A model generated the notes under the pieces. That model had not been told where the DNA came from. It did no database searches and was given only the letters and a program-made list of their open reading frames with translations. A program made the translations under genes and the position numbers. Positions 36,424-48,093 of a stretch of 64,000 nucleotides of DNA are shown piece by piece. Location of the stretch: assembly GCA_017506865.1 (NCBI GenBank), contig JAFCMP010000334.1:1240001-1304000 (forward strand), read 5' to 3'. Origin of the DNA: Tribonema minus (lineage: Eukaryota > Sar > Xanthophyceae > Tribonematales > Tribonemataceae). How positions within the stretch are numbered: the stretch's first letter is position 1; every line of letters starts with the position of its first letter.

Positions 36424-38160
36424 CTAGGTGTTCTCAGCCACTCTCGCAGCTGCAGCCCTGCTCATCGCTTGCCTGCGCAGCATGGCACTCACCGCCTCGG
36501 CAGGTGGCTGTGATGCTGCCAGTTCATCCGTCACAATGCGCGCGCCGCAACGCTTGGGGCCACCCCGCGCAGGTTCTGCAGCATCGTCCTCTTTCTTGTC
36601 CTGCGGCTGCTGCCGCTGCTGCTGCCACTGCCGCTGCTGCTGCCGGTGCCCCTCCTGCAACCCCTGCTGCAACCCCTGCTGCCCCAGGGCCTGCTGCTGC
36701 ATGTGCTGTGCCTGCTGCTGCTGCTGCTGCTGCCTCTCTTTCAGTGCCTGCTGGTGCTTGAACTCTTTCTTGAGAACGTCCATGCGCGCCTTGCGCAAGT
36801 CAGTGTACCCTGCATCAAATGCCGCCTGTTCCGCCGACTGAGTCACCTCCGTTTTGACCGTGTGCAAGGCGACGCCCGCGTCCGCTGCACGCTTGCGCAA
36901 GCCCTGCCACTCCATCCTGTGCTGCGCAAGAAGCTTGCAGCCCTCCCTCCGAATGTGTTCGTCAGTGGCGAGCGTGGCCTTGAGGAAGTCGCGCACGCGC
37001 TGCACGCACCCAGCGCTGGTGTCTTCGGCAAGTCGTGCGTAGGACACGCAGCACTTGTGCTGATACGCTTCCTTCGCGATCCTCAGCGCCAGCTGCTCTT
37101 GTTCGTGGCGCTGTGTCATCCGCTGAGCATCCAGTTCAAGCTTGTGGCGGCGCTGCTGCTGCGCGCGCAGGCGCTGGTGCTCGCGCTGCATCTCCTCCCT
37201 CTGCTGCGTCAGCCTCGCCTCCAGCGGGGCGCGCGCAGCCAACCCTTGCGAATCCTCACCACGTTGCGCAAACCCCTGCGGAGCACCCGCCAGGGGAGCA
37301 GCGATCGGCTCCACGGGCGCCTGCTGAGCTGCAGCATGCGCGGCATTGTTGGACATGACAACTCCCCCACTCGCTGCTGCCCTAGAGCTGAGTATATCCT
37401 GTGGGCCAGGCCTTGCTGGTGCGCGTTGCTCAGGTGCCGCCACTGGTGCAGCAGCGACATAAGCGGGCGTCCGCGCGGTGGCAGGCGGTGGCGGTGGCAC
37501 CAACACAGCAGCAGCAGCAGCAGCGTGCGGGCGAGGCGACGTTGGGGCGCGTGCAGACTGCACCTCCAGCGCAGCAGCAGCAGCAGGAGCATATGCCGGC
37601 CCCCATGCAGCAGCAGGCGGCGGCGGCGGCGGCGACTCCAGAACAGCGGCAGCTGGGCGCAGGAGAGGCGGCGCCGCGGCGCGCATAGGCTGTACCACTG
37701 GCGCAGCAGCAGCTGCAGCATAGGCAGGTCCCCACGCCGTGGCAGTGCGCACTGTGTCAGGCCCCCATGTCATGGCAGCAGGTGGCGGAGGCGCGGGGGG
37801 GTCAGCGGGTAGCGCCACTGGCGCCGCAGCAGCAGCGTGTGCAGGCCGCCATGTCATGGCAGCAGATGGCGGCGGCGGCACCAGCGCAGCAACGCCCACC
37901 GGCAGCGCCGACCGTGCAGTGGCAGCACCGAGGACGGACGGCGTTGTTGCAGCAGGCAGCAAGCGCAGGTGCAGCTGCGGTGGCACAGCTTGCATGACGC
38001 CCTCGCCTGGCGACTCCAGGCCCATTGCTGCTGCTGCTGCTGAGGCCGAGGTTGAAGCTGCCGCCCGCTTCCGCTGCAGGGGGAGCTGCTCCCTTGATTC
38101 CAACTCTCGGATGGTCGGCGCAGCAGTAGTGGCGTTGTTGACGACTGGTGCCGGGCCCAT
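36424..38160 (-). CDS. Gln/Ala/Pro-rich coiled-coil protein, unrecognised
   Basis: A single open frame from ATG 38160 to the stop at 36424 encodes 578 aa; an in-frame TAG lies about 40 bases upstream, so the start is well bounded. Residues 1-300 are Ala/Pro low complexity with repeated AAAWGPAYAAAAAA-like units. Residues about 310-500 form a charged helical region (REEMQREHQRLRAQQQRRHK; VQRVRDFLKATLATDEHIRR; YTDLRKARMDVLKKEFKHQQ). A Gln-rich stretch and a basic tail follow. No enzymatic motif. It could be a structural or RNA-binding protein, or the first ORF of a retroelement; nothing in the flanks decides. CTG/CAG repeat content may inflate the frame. Confidence 0.5.
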   Translation of the reverse strand: MGPAPVVNNATTAAPTIRELESREQLPLQRKRAAASTSASAAAAAMGLESPGEGVMQAVPPQLHLRLLPAATTPSVLGAATARSALPVGVAALVPPPPSAAMTWRPAHAAAAAPVALPADPPAPPPPAAMTWGPDTVRTATAWGPAYAAAAAAPVVQPMRAAAPPLLRPAAAVLESPPPPPPAAAWGPAYAPAAAAALEVQSARAPTSPRPHAAAAAAVLVPPPPPATARTPAYVAAAPVAAPEQRAPARPGPQDILSSRAAASGGVVMSNNAAHAAAQQAPVEPIAAPLAGAPQGFAQRGEDSQGLAARAPLEARLTQQREEMQREHQRLRAQQQRRHKLELDAQRMTQRHEQEQLALRIAKEAYQHKCCVSYARLAEDTSAGCVQRVRDFLKATLATDEHIRREGCKLLAQHRMEWQGLRKRAADAGVALHTVKTEVTQSAEQAAFDAGYTDLRKARMDVLKKEFKHQQALKERQQQQQQQAQHMQQQALGQQGLQQGLQEGHRQQQRQWQQQRQQPQDKKEDDAAEPARGGPKRCGARIVTDELAASQPPAEAVSAMLRRQAMSRAAAARVAENT

Positions 38161-39212
38161 GGCTCCAGCCGCAACCGCCGGTGCGGGCGGAAGGGCCTAA
38201 GTGCACACGGGGCGTTCATCGTCGATGAGCCTTGGATTCTTGTTGTCAATGTCCACGTATGATGCCCATAAATGTACTTATATGTGATTTGCGTGGTGCA
38301 GCATTGTCAAAGACCTCATGCCAACTCAATGCCTTACAAGAAGAAATGGTGACCTAATTCAGATGCATCTGGTCCAGGTACTCAAGCCAGCAAGGCGGTG
38401 TCGAGCACTGAGTGAGTCGAGGTCACCGCATGCGTGTGATTCATAGTCTTTTCCGACGTGGAACGCATCCGTGGTTCGCAGGGATTAGGGCTGCGTTTAC
38501 GGTTTGAGCAATGGGTCATTTGGCGTCTTTTGTTCTGTACAGTGCAAATGATCGGCTCCTCTGCTTCACCTGCACTCTGCGCTCCTGCGATCATGACACC
38601 AGCTGGTGTGCACAGTTCATGTGCATGTAGGCATGATATTATGATGTCGACCCGAGCATCCCCCTCATTTAATAATCATGCCCGAGGCCAGGCACACAAG
38701 CCGAAGTCAACACGTGCCTCCTGCACCTTGAGTGTCACACATGCACTCAGCCACCTACCTCGACTGCTACAAACGCCATGTTTGAAACTCCGTCGCGAGT
38801 CCGCTGCTTCTTGAGGGGCGCCGGCTCAGCCTGACGCACCAGCTCCTTGAGATTGGGAGCCGCTGCGTCGAGTCCTGTTTGTGCTTCTGTCACCCTGTGG
38901 CGCGGCGCACAGAAGCTTGTGAAGATCATGGCACTTTGCTAGCACTTGTGGATATATGTATGCGTATTTCTGCAGGTCACTACGCCACTTGCTACCATTT
39001 GCTGTCAAGGACGTGCCTACTGAAATGTACGTGTGGACAGCGAGAGGTAGCAAAGTCTATCTCAAGACCTCGTGCGGTTGAAGTAGCGCGCCACCTTGAA
39101 GCCATGCGCGACCTTGGCATTGACAGCGGCAAACGAGTTGCACACTGCTGCAAGCTACCAAAAAATCAACGTGGAGTGATCTGAAGTAGATCTCCATGCT
39201 GTTATTTCGTAC
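38161..39212. other. Stretch without a firm gene, perhaps later exons of the next gene
   Basis: Two minus-strand protein-like stretches exist at about 38769-38905 (VTEAQTGLDAAAPNLKELVR) and 38906-39040 (KWRSDLQKYAYIYPQVLAK), but I could not join them in frame to the exon ending at 39213. Both may belong to that gene with unplaced boundaries. Confidence 0.3.
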
Positions 39213-39697
39213 CTGAACATCATATACGCCAATCCCATCCTTTGTGCCCTGGTCTTCCACACCTTCGATCAAAGTTCCTGGTCCGATGTCATCGCCTTCG
39301 TGGTCTGGTGAGGTCAGGATCAAGGCGAAGGTGAGCGCCATGCACCGCAAAAGCTTCTGTGCTTGCTCCGCCGTCAGCTCGTTGTCCAGGCCGTGCTGGG
39401 ATCATCGCGCTCCCATGCATTGACCAGAACTGCAGCAACTTCGTGCTTGTGGTGTGTGCCGATGAAATCATGAATGATGGCGTCTCTGACACTCCAAGCT
39501 GTCCACCTTCCGGACGGCAAATTGGGGAGGAGCGAGTTCACGTCAGTAACGTTGCCCCAGGAAATGCCCTTACGCCAGCAGGCGTCAGAAACTTGTAGTC
39601 GAAGACGTTTTATTGCTATTGCTGCCTCTCTCATCGCTCTTGTCGTGCGAAGGTCATCGTCTGGAGGCACACAATCAGGTGCAGTCGTGGAAATCAC
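39213..39697 (-). CDS. Unrecognised gene piece, at least two coding blocks
   Basis: Block 39395-39213 is a 61-codon exon bounded by CCCAG and a GTACGA donor (NELTAEQAQKLLRCMALTFA; GPGTLIEGVEDQGTKDGIG). Upstream, in another frame, is a protein-like block from about 39697 (VSDACWRKGISWGNVTDVNS; VRDAIIHDFIGTHHKHEVAA). The two become one open frame if a 29-base segment 39424-39396, starting GTCAAT and ending CCAG, is removed. That could be a minute intron, or the frames may be separated by a frameshift. No family is recognised and no start codon is fixed. Confidence 0.4.
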
Positions 39698-42600
39698 AGT
39701 TTTGCCCTATGAAGCGGCCGCGTGCGCCTGGCTCTGCCTATCTGCCGCATCAGGGAGTGGCACCTTCTCTACAAAATCTACCATACTGCCCCTCAGCCTA
39801 CACACACCTGCCCCCCCCCTGCGGCTCGCTTTATTTCCCACCGTTTCGTGTCGAGTTTGTGAGGCAAAGTCTGAGTCACCTGTAACCGTCAGACAAAAGT
39901 TTGCCATACAGCGACGTCGAACGCGTAGGATAAGCAGGAGGCCCAGAGATGCTGGGCTCGCTGCCCCAGAGTCTCTGCGACCCACCTCGCCTGCTTGCTG
40001 CGCGCAGCGAGGCCGTTCTGTGTGCAGGGCACCGCAACAAGCCTGCCAATCCATGGCGCACACAAAACGGACGATGGTGTGGGCGGCAGCCACCGGCGGT
40101 GTGGCTGCAGGGGCGCTTCGTTCGGCACGCCCTCCCTTGAGATCAACGCGCGTTCAATACGTGCTGCCGTCTCGCCACCATCCCTGGCCCCTAGGCGGTG
40201 GCGGCTCGGTGTCAGCGGGGCTCGGACCCTGCGTCGGCGGAGTTGCAAGCTCAGAGGTCCCATCGCGTCTGCCGCGGCGGATGCACCTGGCCTGAGTTCT
40301 TTAAAAAATCACCAAGGTATCTTCCACCAGCTCTGCAAACATTCACAGTTCATTGCTCCTTGGAGACGTCACAAGGGCCCTTCCTCCCGTCTACTACGTC
40401 CAGGGTGAGCACATCTCATTTGTCGAGCACCATGACTCATAACTGTGCAGCATTGCTGAGACTGTAAGTAATGCAACTGAAGGCTGTGCGGTCGAGGTTA
40501 TGTCAGCCAACTTACACCACGAGCTGAGTTCTTGCAGCAAGTGTGACAATGAGGGACACTGGCTGTTACAGTGGGAGGCACTGGCGGCACTGCTGACATG
40601 ATGATGCGACCATTCTCGTCAGATGCTGCCCACGCCGCGGCGGCATTATTGCTTGCATGGGCAGTGTGTGATGCGATGCGTTGCACCAGTTTGTCAGCAG
40701 TGCTAGTGCAGACTGCTGTCTGATGTCCATTGACTGCCACGCGTGCCGCAGTGCCAGCAAGCATTCGGCTGCGGGTGTTGTTTGCGCGACTTGCGGCTTC
40801 GGCGTTGCACGAAATTCAGGCTGCCATATTACTTGATGTCTATGCAGATAATGCTGCACAGTGATGAATGGCATGACTAATGTTTGCATCACCAATGTAT
40901 AGCCAGCAGGAGGATCGACCCATGTGCGCTCTGTAACCCAGCAAAGAACTCTGGAAGTGGGCGGATGCTGATGGCAAGACCTAGGTGCGTCGCGTACGCA
41001 CGTGCGCGCAAGGGCGTTCGGACATAGAGGCCAGGCGACTTGGCGTCGCCCGGTCTTGGAACTTGCAGTGGCGGAGCTGTCTGGGAGGCTTGTATGGATA
41101 GCCTGGGCCGATGAACACTCAGCTGACACACTGCGCAGCGCAGCCTGTGCGGTCAGACTGTGATCTGTCTACAGCACGATGCTGGGGCACTGCCGGTGGC
41201 TCGCAACCTGAAAACAGACCTGGTTTGCGGGGGGGTATGACGCGCGCATGTCCCCTTCTGGGGGGGTGGGGGACTCCGCTGCCCCCTGCCGCCCCAGGGC
41301 CGTCCCCTATGTCCGAATGCGCTTTGGATTATCACGGTGAGACAACAAAATTACCACTTTTAAAATGAATCTTTGGATTTTCATTATAGTGGCAGTGCAC
41401 TCGCACTTTATGTAGATCACAGCCCCTTCATTAAAAGACTACTGAGATCGCAAACACTTTCCATGTATCTGTATGGCAAACACCCTTGTAACTTGCTTTC
41501 AAAAGAGTTCTGAAAAAAGGCCTGCAGGTTTGCCAGCCTCCATTTCAAGTGCGCTGAGTGACATGATGCAAGTCTTTATCTAGTCACTCCCTACTTTCAT
41601 TTACTGAATTCTCTGAGTTGAGATTTTTTATCAGTTGGTGAGTTCAAGTCGACGGTCTGCAACTGTTGTAGCGTTCAACAACTTGAACGGAGGAAATAAA
41701 CAGTTACAAATCATTCATTTTCAAAAGCACACTCTGTATCAGATTTTGATACTATACCGAAATGAAGTACGTATAGTAGTTACAGTAGTGTAGTCTCCCC
41801 TGCAATTGGTCTGCACCTTGCCGCGGTGTGGGGGCCTTGACACGGAGATGTGTTCAACCAAGACGGACCACTGATTGTTGTTGAGCTTCGAGTTCAGGTG
41901 CACAAAGCATTTGTTGTGAACGCTGACATGGACGCACACATTAAGTACGAATGACCACCACCTGCTGCTCATCACCCCGAAGTATGCTCTAGACAAACCC
42001 TCCCGTGCACGACCGTCTTACCTGAGGCAGGATATTGATGGACCGATCATTGTTAATGGTAAGGCCCATTGACACCACAGAGGGCTTGCCTCACCGAGTG
42101 GGCGTTCATGCGCGCTTCGCTTACCTACCTGTTGGTTCCTGGCGCAGCATCTCACACTGCTCTTACACTAATCACTGCTTGACCTGTTGCTGCAGCATCG
42201 CTGACATTGAAGGCGTGATTGACCAGACTTCATGGTGTTTGAGTTTGCTTTGCGTCTGTCCAGGTGGCTGGAGTTTACTGCTAGCATGCTCAACAGCGCA
42301 CTCTGCAGCACTCCGTGACACCATGCAGCGTCGGTGTTCGCGCGAGCTGTGGGGACATGGCCTAAGCGAAGTTCAAGATATGAAGATCGACAGCAGAGCT
42401 CTCAAGAATCCAGGACCATTCAAGGATTGTTTTGTTGCCATTTGTTGCTCTGACTTCAGTCATTCCTACCACATGACACTGGCGTGGGCACCTTGTCCGC
42501 AAGCAAAACTGTGCCCAGCCCATGCAGACTTCCACAGAACATCATTCTAAATAAACATGTGCATTTTGACGCTGACTGCAGATACCTCTCTTGGTGTCTT

Positions 42601-43285
42601 GTGCTTGGTGTTTGCTTGCTTACACTGTCACACGGTGGCCCCTATGTATGCTCTGTCATGAACAGCGCCATCACTGATGCTGACGCACAGGGCACTTGCA
42701 GCAAATGGGGGCCCTTGCCCTTGCTACTGCCCTTACTGTCTTATGGTATGACTGGCACCACCACACCACTTCAGCGCTGCAACGGTTCAGGCACTGCAGG
42801 AGAATATCATATTGATGCTTCAGTGAGCCTCAACAATCCATGTGCTGTCCGAAGTGCTGCTGACTCAGAGGTGTGAGCACTGACATCGGCATTGCTTGCT
42901 GTCACTCGTACCTGCCACGTGCCACAGTGTGTGCCAGTATTTGCTGCCAGTAGTACCGGCGGACCGGCTGTGCTTCAAAGTTGTGGGCTCTGCACAGTGT
43001 AAATTTTACTGGAGCATGCCAAGAACATTTGATTTTTGCAATATCAGACGACCGCATGTGCGGCACCGGTTCAAGGCACTTAGGTGACTGTGAAACAGTG
43101 CTCAGCCTCTGCGTCCAAGCGTGCGTATAGCCGCTGGCTGGCGCCACCGCCCACGCCCAAGCGGCGCTGTAAATGCAGACCCGCAAAAGTGTGCCACATG
43201 TGGTCCTCTGCAGCGCGCACTCTTAGGTCCCTCCCCATTCTCGCGCGCGGGCGGCGCGCGCTGACGTCAAATGCATGCGCGCAGG
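39698..43285. other. Intergenic stretch without a supported gene
   Basis: 41340-42000 is clearly richer in A and T than the surroundings. Long frames at 40566-41129 (-) and 42035-42550 (+) open with GTG and TTG respectively and show no family-like motifs, so I do not call them. No repeats of note. Confidence 0.45.
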
Positions 43286-43434
43286 CGGGCAGCAGCAGCG
43301 CGCTATGGAGCGCATCGCGGTGCCGCCGCCGGCCATCAGCCTGCCCAATGGTGTCACACAACGCGGCCGCTGACATATCCGTCAAGACAACCGCGCGCCT
43401 CACGCAGCTGCTGGACCTCGTTAGGAAAGCCTGA
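43286..43434 (+). pseudogene. Decayed copy of the last exon of the ODAD3-like gene
   Basis: A CAG acceptor, then CAGCAGCGCGC.ATGGAGCGCATCGC and GTGCCGCCGCCGGCC, mirror 33750-33790 (encoding QQERAMERIALPPP), about 9.5 kb away. A four-base insertion near GCGGCCGCTGACATATCC introduces a shift and a TGA. After the shift the frame resumes as VKTTARLTQ, matching VKTTAFLTQ of the functional exon. Only this exon is copied, so it is a partial segmental copy. Confidence 0.75.
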
Positions 43435-43780
43435 GCGTCACCCGCCCCCGCCCCCGCCCCCGGAATGAGCGCCCCCCCATGTGCAGTGCGCGCGTGGCGG
43501 CGGCGCCCGTCGCGTCTGTGCAAGCGCCCTGCGGCGCGGAGGCGTACATGAAGCGGCGTCCCCTGACGTTCTGCGCACACGATCGATGCGGTGTGTAGAT
43601 GGTCATGAAGCAATACATGCCGGAACTTTATGGAGAACCGAGGAAACGGTCAGAAACTTCCAGGCCTAAACGGACTCAAAGCTTCATGTACCCCCAAAAA
43701 AAAGCACCAGACGCGGCACAGCAACAGACGCGGCACAGGCAGGCTTCTCATCTACCACCACTGCGACACATACCAGCAAG

Positions 43781-46190
43781 ATGAACGACCGGCTGGCGGA
43801 GCTCGGCAGCCAAGTGGGCACTTTCCAGACCAACAAGTCGATGATGACAGTGGACAATGGCCAACATAGCATGAACGAGTTCTATGAAACCATCAAGGCG
43901 ATAGACGATGATATTGCCTCAATCAGGGCGGCCTGCAAGGAGCTGGACAAGCTTGCCAGCGCAGCGCTGTTCGCCCCCTTGGAACAGGTGCGTTGCGACC
44001 AAAAATCCAGTCCTGCAGGATCAGATTAGGAGTTTGCTACAGCTTGCCTCACCTTGGCGGTGCCTCACAGGCTAGCACTGATCATCCATACTCACAGCGC
44101 TGTCATCTTGTGACTGACGAGAGTATGACGCTGTGTCGCGGGTGCGCCAGGACGGAGCCAGCGCCAAGGAAGCCATGTCTGCCCTGCTGACCAAGACTAA
44201 CAGGATCACCTCGCACTCCAAGACGCTGCTGAATGCCATACGCGCGGAGACGACGGAGCTGAAGCGGGACCGCAAGGGCATCACAGATGCCAACCTGCGG
44301 GTGCGCGTCAACCTGGAGCGCAGCACGTTGACCAAGTTCGTGGACGCAGCGAAGGAGTACGAGGTGAGGACAAATTACACAAGTCGTCGTGACCACGATG
44401 TGTGAAAGTGAGTAGCTCTGCCCTACTTTCATTGATCAGCTGTGCCGTGTCAGCAGTGCCAAGGCCAAAACAGGTCCCCCCTGATCCACGCGCGGTAGCA
44501 TGCAGCCGGGGAATCTGAACGGCCGCTCACCAAGCCGAGCAGCAACTTCAACGACAACTTGAATGATACCTCTGAAAAGTAGAGGAGATCACACTCCCTT
44601 GGCAATATGGCATGAGAAAACCACAAACATTCTCCGCACAACCAGCAATCTGTTTCACGGAGGGCCCCTGAGTCAGGTCACCGGCGCCGTCGCTGACCCA
44701 CCGCCCCACCCCTGCCCCTCATACCCCCCCCCACCCCCCTCCCTCGCAGAACAAGCAGTCGCGCTACAGGCTGCAGGTGAAGCGCAAGGCGGAGCGCGTC
44801 ATCCGCGCCGTCAAGCCGCTCGTGACAGAGGAGGAGATGACGGCGGTGTTCAACCACGAGGACGGCGTCGCGCGCGTGCTGCAGGCCGCCGTGCTGCAGT
44901 CCCGGACCGGCATCGACGACGGTGAGTCGCGAGTCGCAGTCCCAGTCAAACTTTTGAGTGCGGCTGTCGCAGTCGCGTGTCAGTGATGGCCGGTCGTGAG
45001 TGCGTCACACACGGAGTCGGGATGCGCTGTCCTCCCAATCAGCCGTTGACGATGACGAGGCGCGGGTCGCATGCGACTGCAGTCAACGATGGTGCGGCAC
45101 AGAGCGCGACCCTGATCAGGCGCTGATGGCCATGAGCTGTGAGGTGTAGTTCCAGTCGGAGTGCATGAGTAGCGGTCCCATGGGGTGTTGACGTGGTGAC
45201 TCGTGGGATGCAGTCTCAGGAGTGCGACGGGCAGGTGAGTCGCGAGTTGTTCCAGTGAGTCTCGAGTCGCAGTCCCAGTCAGGCGTCTATGGGCCATGGA
45301 GAGATTATGTATCAGGCGCCTCTAACCCTTTCAAGGGATGAGTCTGCCAACACTGTTCTCTTGCATCGCGCGTGACCTGCCCGCGTTTTGAACGCAAGAC
45401 TGACGGCAATGCACACCTCCCTTTCGCCCTACGCGCGCAGTGCTGACGGAGGTGCAGGACACCTACAAAGACGTGCGCCGGCTCGAGGCGAGCATCATGG
45501 AGCTGCACCGCATGTTCATGGACCTGGCGCTGCTGGTGGAGCAGCAGGGGGAGACGCTCGACAACATTGAGCTCCAGGTGAACCTCAAGTTCAATGACGC
45601 ATTCGCCATGCAGCCGCTGGCAGATGGCACTGGCCTACGTTTCATAGCGGTAGCTGAGCGCGCGATGAGCACTGGTGGTCAGACTGTTCCACGCAAATGG
45701 AGCCACAAATGACGCTGGATCATGTCGCGCGACAGCTGGTTGTGTGTTAGCAGCACTCTCCGAGACAACCTCATTCTAGTGCCACGCTCGCGCAACGCGC
45801 ATGCTTCGCTGCCCTCGTACTACCTGACGCATGCTGATTGTAAAGAACACCACGCACGACCCTTAGCGCGCTGCCCTTGCGCTGCCGATTGAACGCCACA
45901 GTCACACCATCTCACCTGTTTGCAAGCACAGCCATTACTGCGCGATGCCGGCCGCACTGCGCTCACACACCGTTCCCCTACGGCGCCCCCCCGTGCACCC
46001 CCCCCCCCCGCTGCAGGTCATCGAAGCGGGCGAGTACATACGCCACGGCGACAAGAACCTCGCGGTCGCGGTCGACACGGCCAAGACGGTGCGCGGGCGG
46101 CAGTGCCGCATCTGGCTCGCCATCGCCGCGATCCTCGCCGCCATCACCCTCATCATCGTCATCTACATCGAAGCCAAGCCCTCCAAGTAG
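43781..46190 (+). CDS. Syntaxin (Qa-SNARE), five exons, complete
   Basis: Exons 43781-43987, 44151-44363, 44750-44921, 45441-45577 and 46017-46190 give 903 bases, 300 aa and stop TAG. The N-terminal Habc bundle begins near [20 protein letters not shown]. The SNARE motif runs [20 protein letters not shown] through [17 protein letters not shown] in [10 protein letters not shown] belongs to the central layers. A single C-terminal anchor ([19 protein letters not shown]) is followed by EAKPSK. Length, order and layout match plasma-membrane syntaxins of the Syntaxin-1/SYP1 group. The protein pairs with Qb, Qc and R-SNAREs to drive vesicle fusion. All four introns are GT-AG. The start is the first ATG of the frame and fits family length. 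Confidence 0.92.
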
Positions 46191-48093
46191 GCGCGCGCGC
46201 GCTTGTGTGCGCCGCACGTGTGACTCTCCGCGCCGGCAGCAGTGCCCAGCAGGCATTGCTGCACAGCCCCCCCCCGGCATGTGCGCGGGGGGGCGCGCAG
46301 CTTTCGAGCGCTGCCGCACAGCGGCAGAAGATGCGCTCCACGCCTGTCACGAGTGCGCGTCACTACTGCATTGTTTTCCTTTTGTTGTGTTAGTCTGTGC
46401 TGCCATCGCGTAGTAGGAGGGCGGCAGGCACACATTGTGTGCGTGTTAGTGACAGAGCGTGCCCAGCGTTGCAGTGCAGCGCACCGGCGGTCGATGAATT
46501 GACCCTCTGCTTGTCCCGTGTGTAATGTACGTCTTTCAGTTGTGGTAAAGGGCGCGCATGGCGTTTCTGTCTTCTTGGTTGTATGCAGCCTCTGTGACTT
46601 GTGTGCATGAACAGCCCTTGTATTGTTTTGCCGCTACATTGAAAATGTAGACCCTGTGAAGACTTGACATGCGCACTCATGTAGAGGTGGGAGCAGATGT
46701 CAATACTACTGCAGTATGACCTATGACACCTTTGTCAGTTGTATTGAAAAGCCCATCCCAGCCTGAAGAGCTGGTACATCATCCTCTCAGAACCAGCAGT
46801 AGGATGCCCAAGGATACCCCAGATCTCAGACTGCAGTGCTCAAGAAAATGGTACATAGATGCGCCCTTCTCATGCATTCTACAATGCGTGCGCACAGGCC
46901 CCGCAAAACGCTTGCCCTGCCCCGCACCCTCACTGAAAAACATCCACAATTGAGACGAGACGAGTCACTTACTCGTTGCTAGTAATTGCTCATGGAAGTA
47001 CTCTATTTACTCCAGCTTGAGGAGCGAAAACGCATGAGGACCGGAAACCCTATAGGCTATAATGCAAGATATGCAACTCTTACTCTCACATCAACAAGCT
47101 GTGCCCATACGCACTTTGACCGCAATGAAACATAAGCACTATCTACACATTACCTGGTCACTGATCGCCAGGCCAACTACAGATGGGCTTCTCGAAGTAC
47201 TTGTAGGCAACAACTCGTGCCGCACAAGTATTCAGAAACATTTCTGAGGCAATGCGCATACGTATAGCTCGAGTACTCGTACACGATCTCTAAGCTATAC
47301 TTGTACAACACGATGTCTTGTACATGAAATCTGGGGCCATGATTATAGGTGCCGCTATAGAGTACACGCCACTTCTACACAAACGCCAACACACCATTGC
47401 TCATACTAGAAGTGCCATACTCGCACTCGTTAACTCGACTCATCCCAGCTGTGCCAAGGCGCCCGTAATCGCGCGGCCGCAAGAATGCTGGCGAACGACG
47501 ACGTGCATGCGCGCATAGACATCAACATGCACAACAATGTGTGCGCGCAAGAGACAAAGAGCCATGTGTGCGCAAGAGGGCGTCAACTGTACATGAGGCT
47601 AATGTATTGGGCCTCGCGTCCCTGCGCGCGCCCTCCCCATCTCATTGCTGCCACAAGGTGTGGCACGGAGGGGGGGTGAGCGATATGCGCCCAACTAACA
47701 CGCGCATGACCACTGCGCGCGGGGCAGCATGCCTGTACGCTCAGGGGGCTACACTACGTGTTTGGCGTATGCCGCAAGCGCATATGTACTAGTGTGAGGC
47801 AGCTGGCCCCATGACGCAAGCGCCTGGCAGTCTGCTGCTCCGCGCGCCGTCGCTCGCCGAGCATCGAGCGAAGCCTGCGCCTTAACCGCTCTGGCCGCTC
47901 GTGGCGCAGCAAATGCGGCCAGCGGTGTGGCAGCGCTCCGGCGGCACCCACACATACGGCGTGCGCGCTGCTGCTGCCCGCTGCGGCTGCGCACGGGCAG
48001 CCACGCCCTCCGCGCGCCAGCACGACTCACAGGTCAGCGACGTCTGCGCGACGCCTTTGACTAATCTGTCTCTCTATCCCTCCTCTCCGGGCT
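46191..48093. other. Intergenic stretch with two paralogous repeat fragments
   Basis: 46993-47090 resembles the two flanks of the 32101-33453 element joined together. 47476-47560 resembles ODAD3-like exon 13 (GACATCAACATGCACAACAA). No supported gene; open frames near 47750-48030 on the minus strand lack ATG starts or overlap the HIG1 gene end. Confidence 0.45.
46993..47090 (+). repeat. Dispersed repeat, related empty site of the 32101-33453 element
   Basis: TTTACT..AGCTTGAGG.GCG, then GGAAACCCTAT, then TA-ATGCAAGAT and ATGCA.CTCTT, match 32061-32100 joined to 33452-33480 with no element between. An extra 17 bases (AAAACGCATGAGGACC region) distinguish this copy. Confidence 0.7.

Noticed and set aside
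40566..41129. 187-aa minus-strand open frame
   Set aside because: Opens with GTG and lacks recognisable domain or splice support; left as spacer.
42035..42550. 171-aa plus-strand open frame rich in Cys
   Set aside because: Opens with TTG, has no convincing motif, and the surrounding region looks non-coding.
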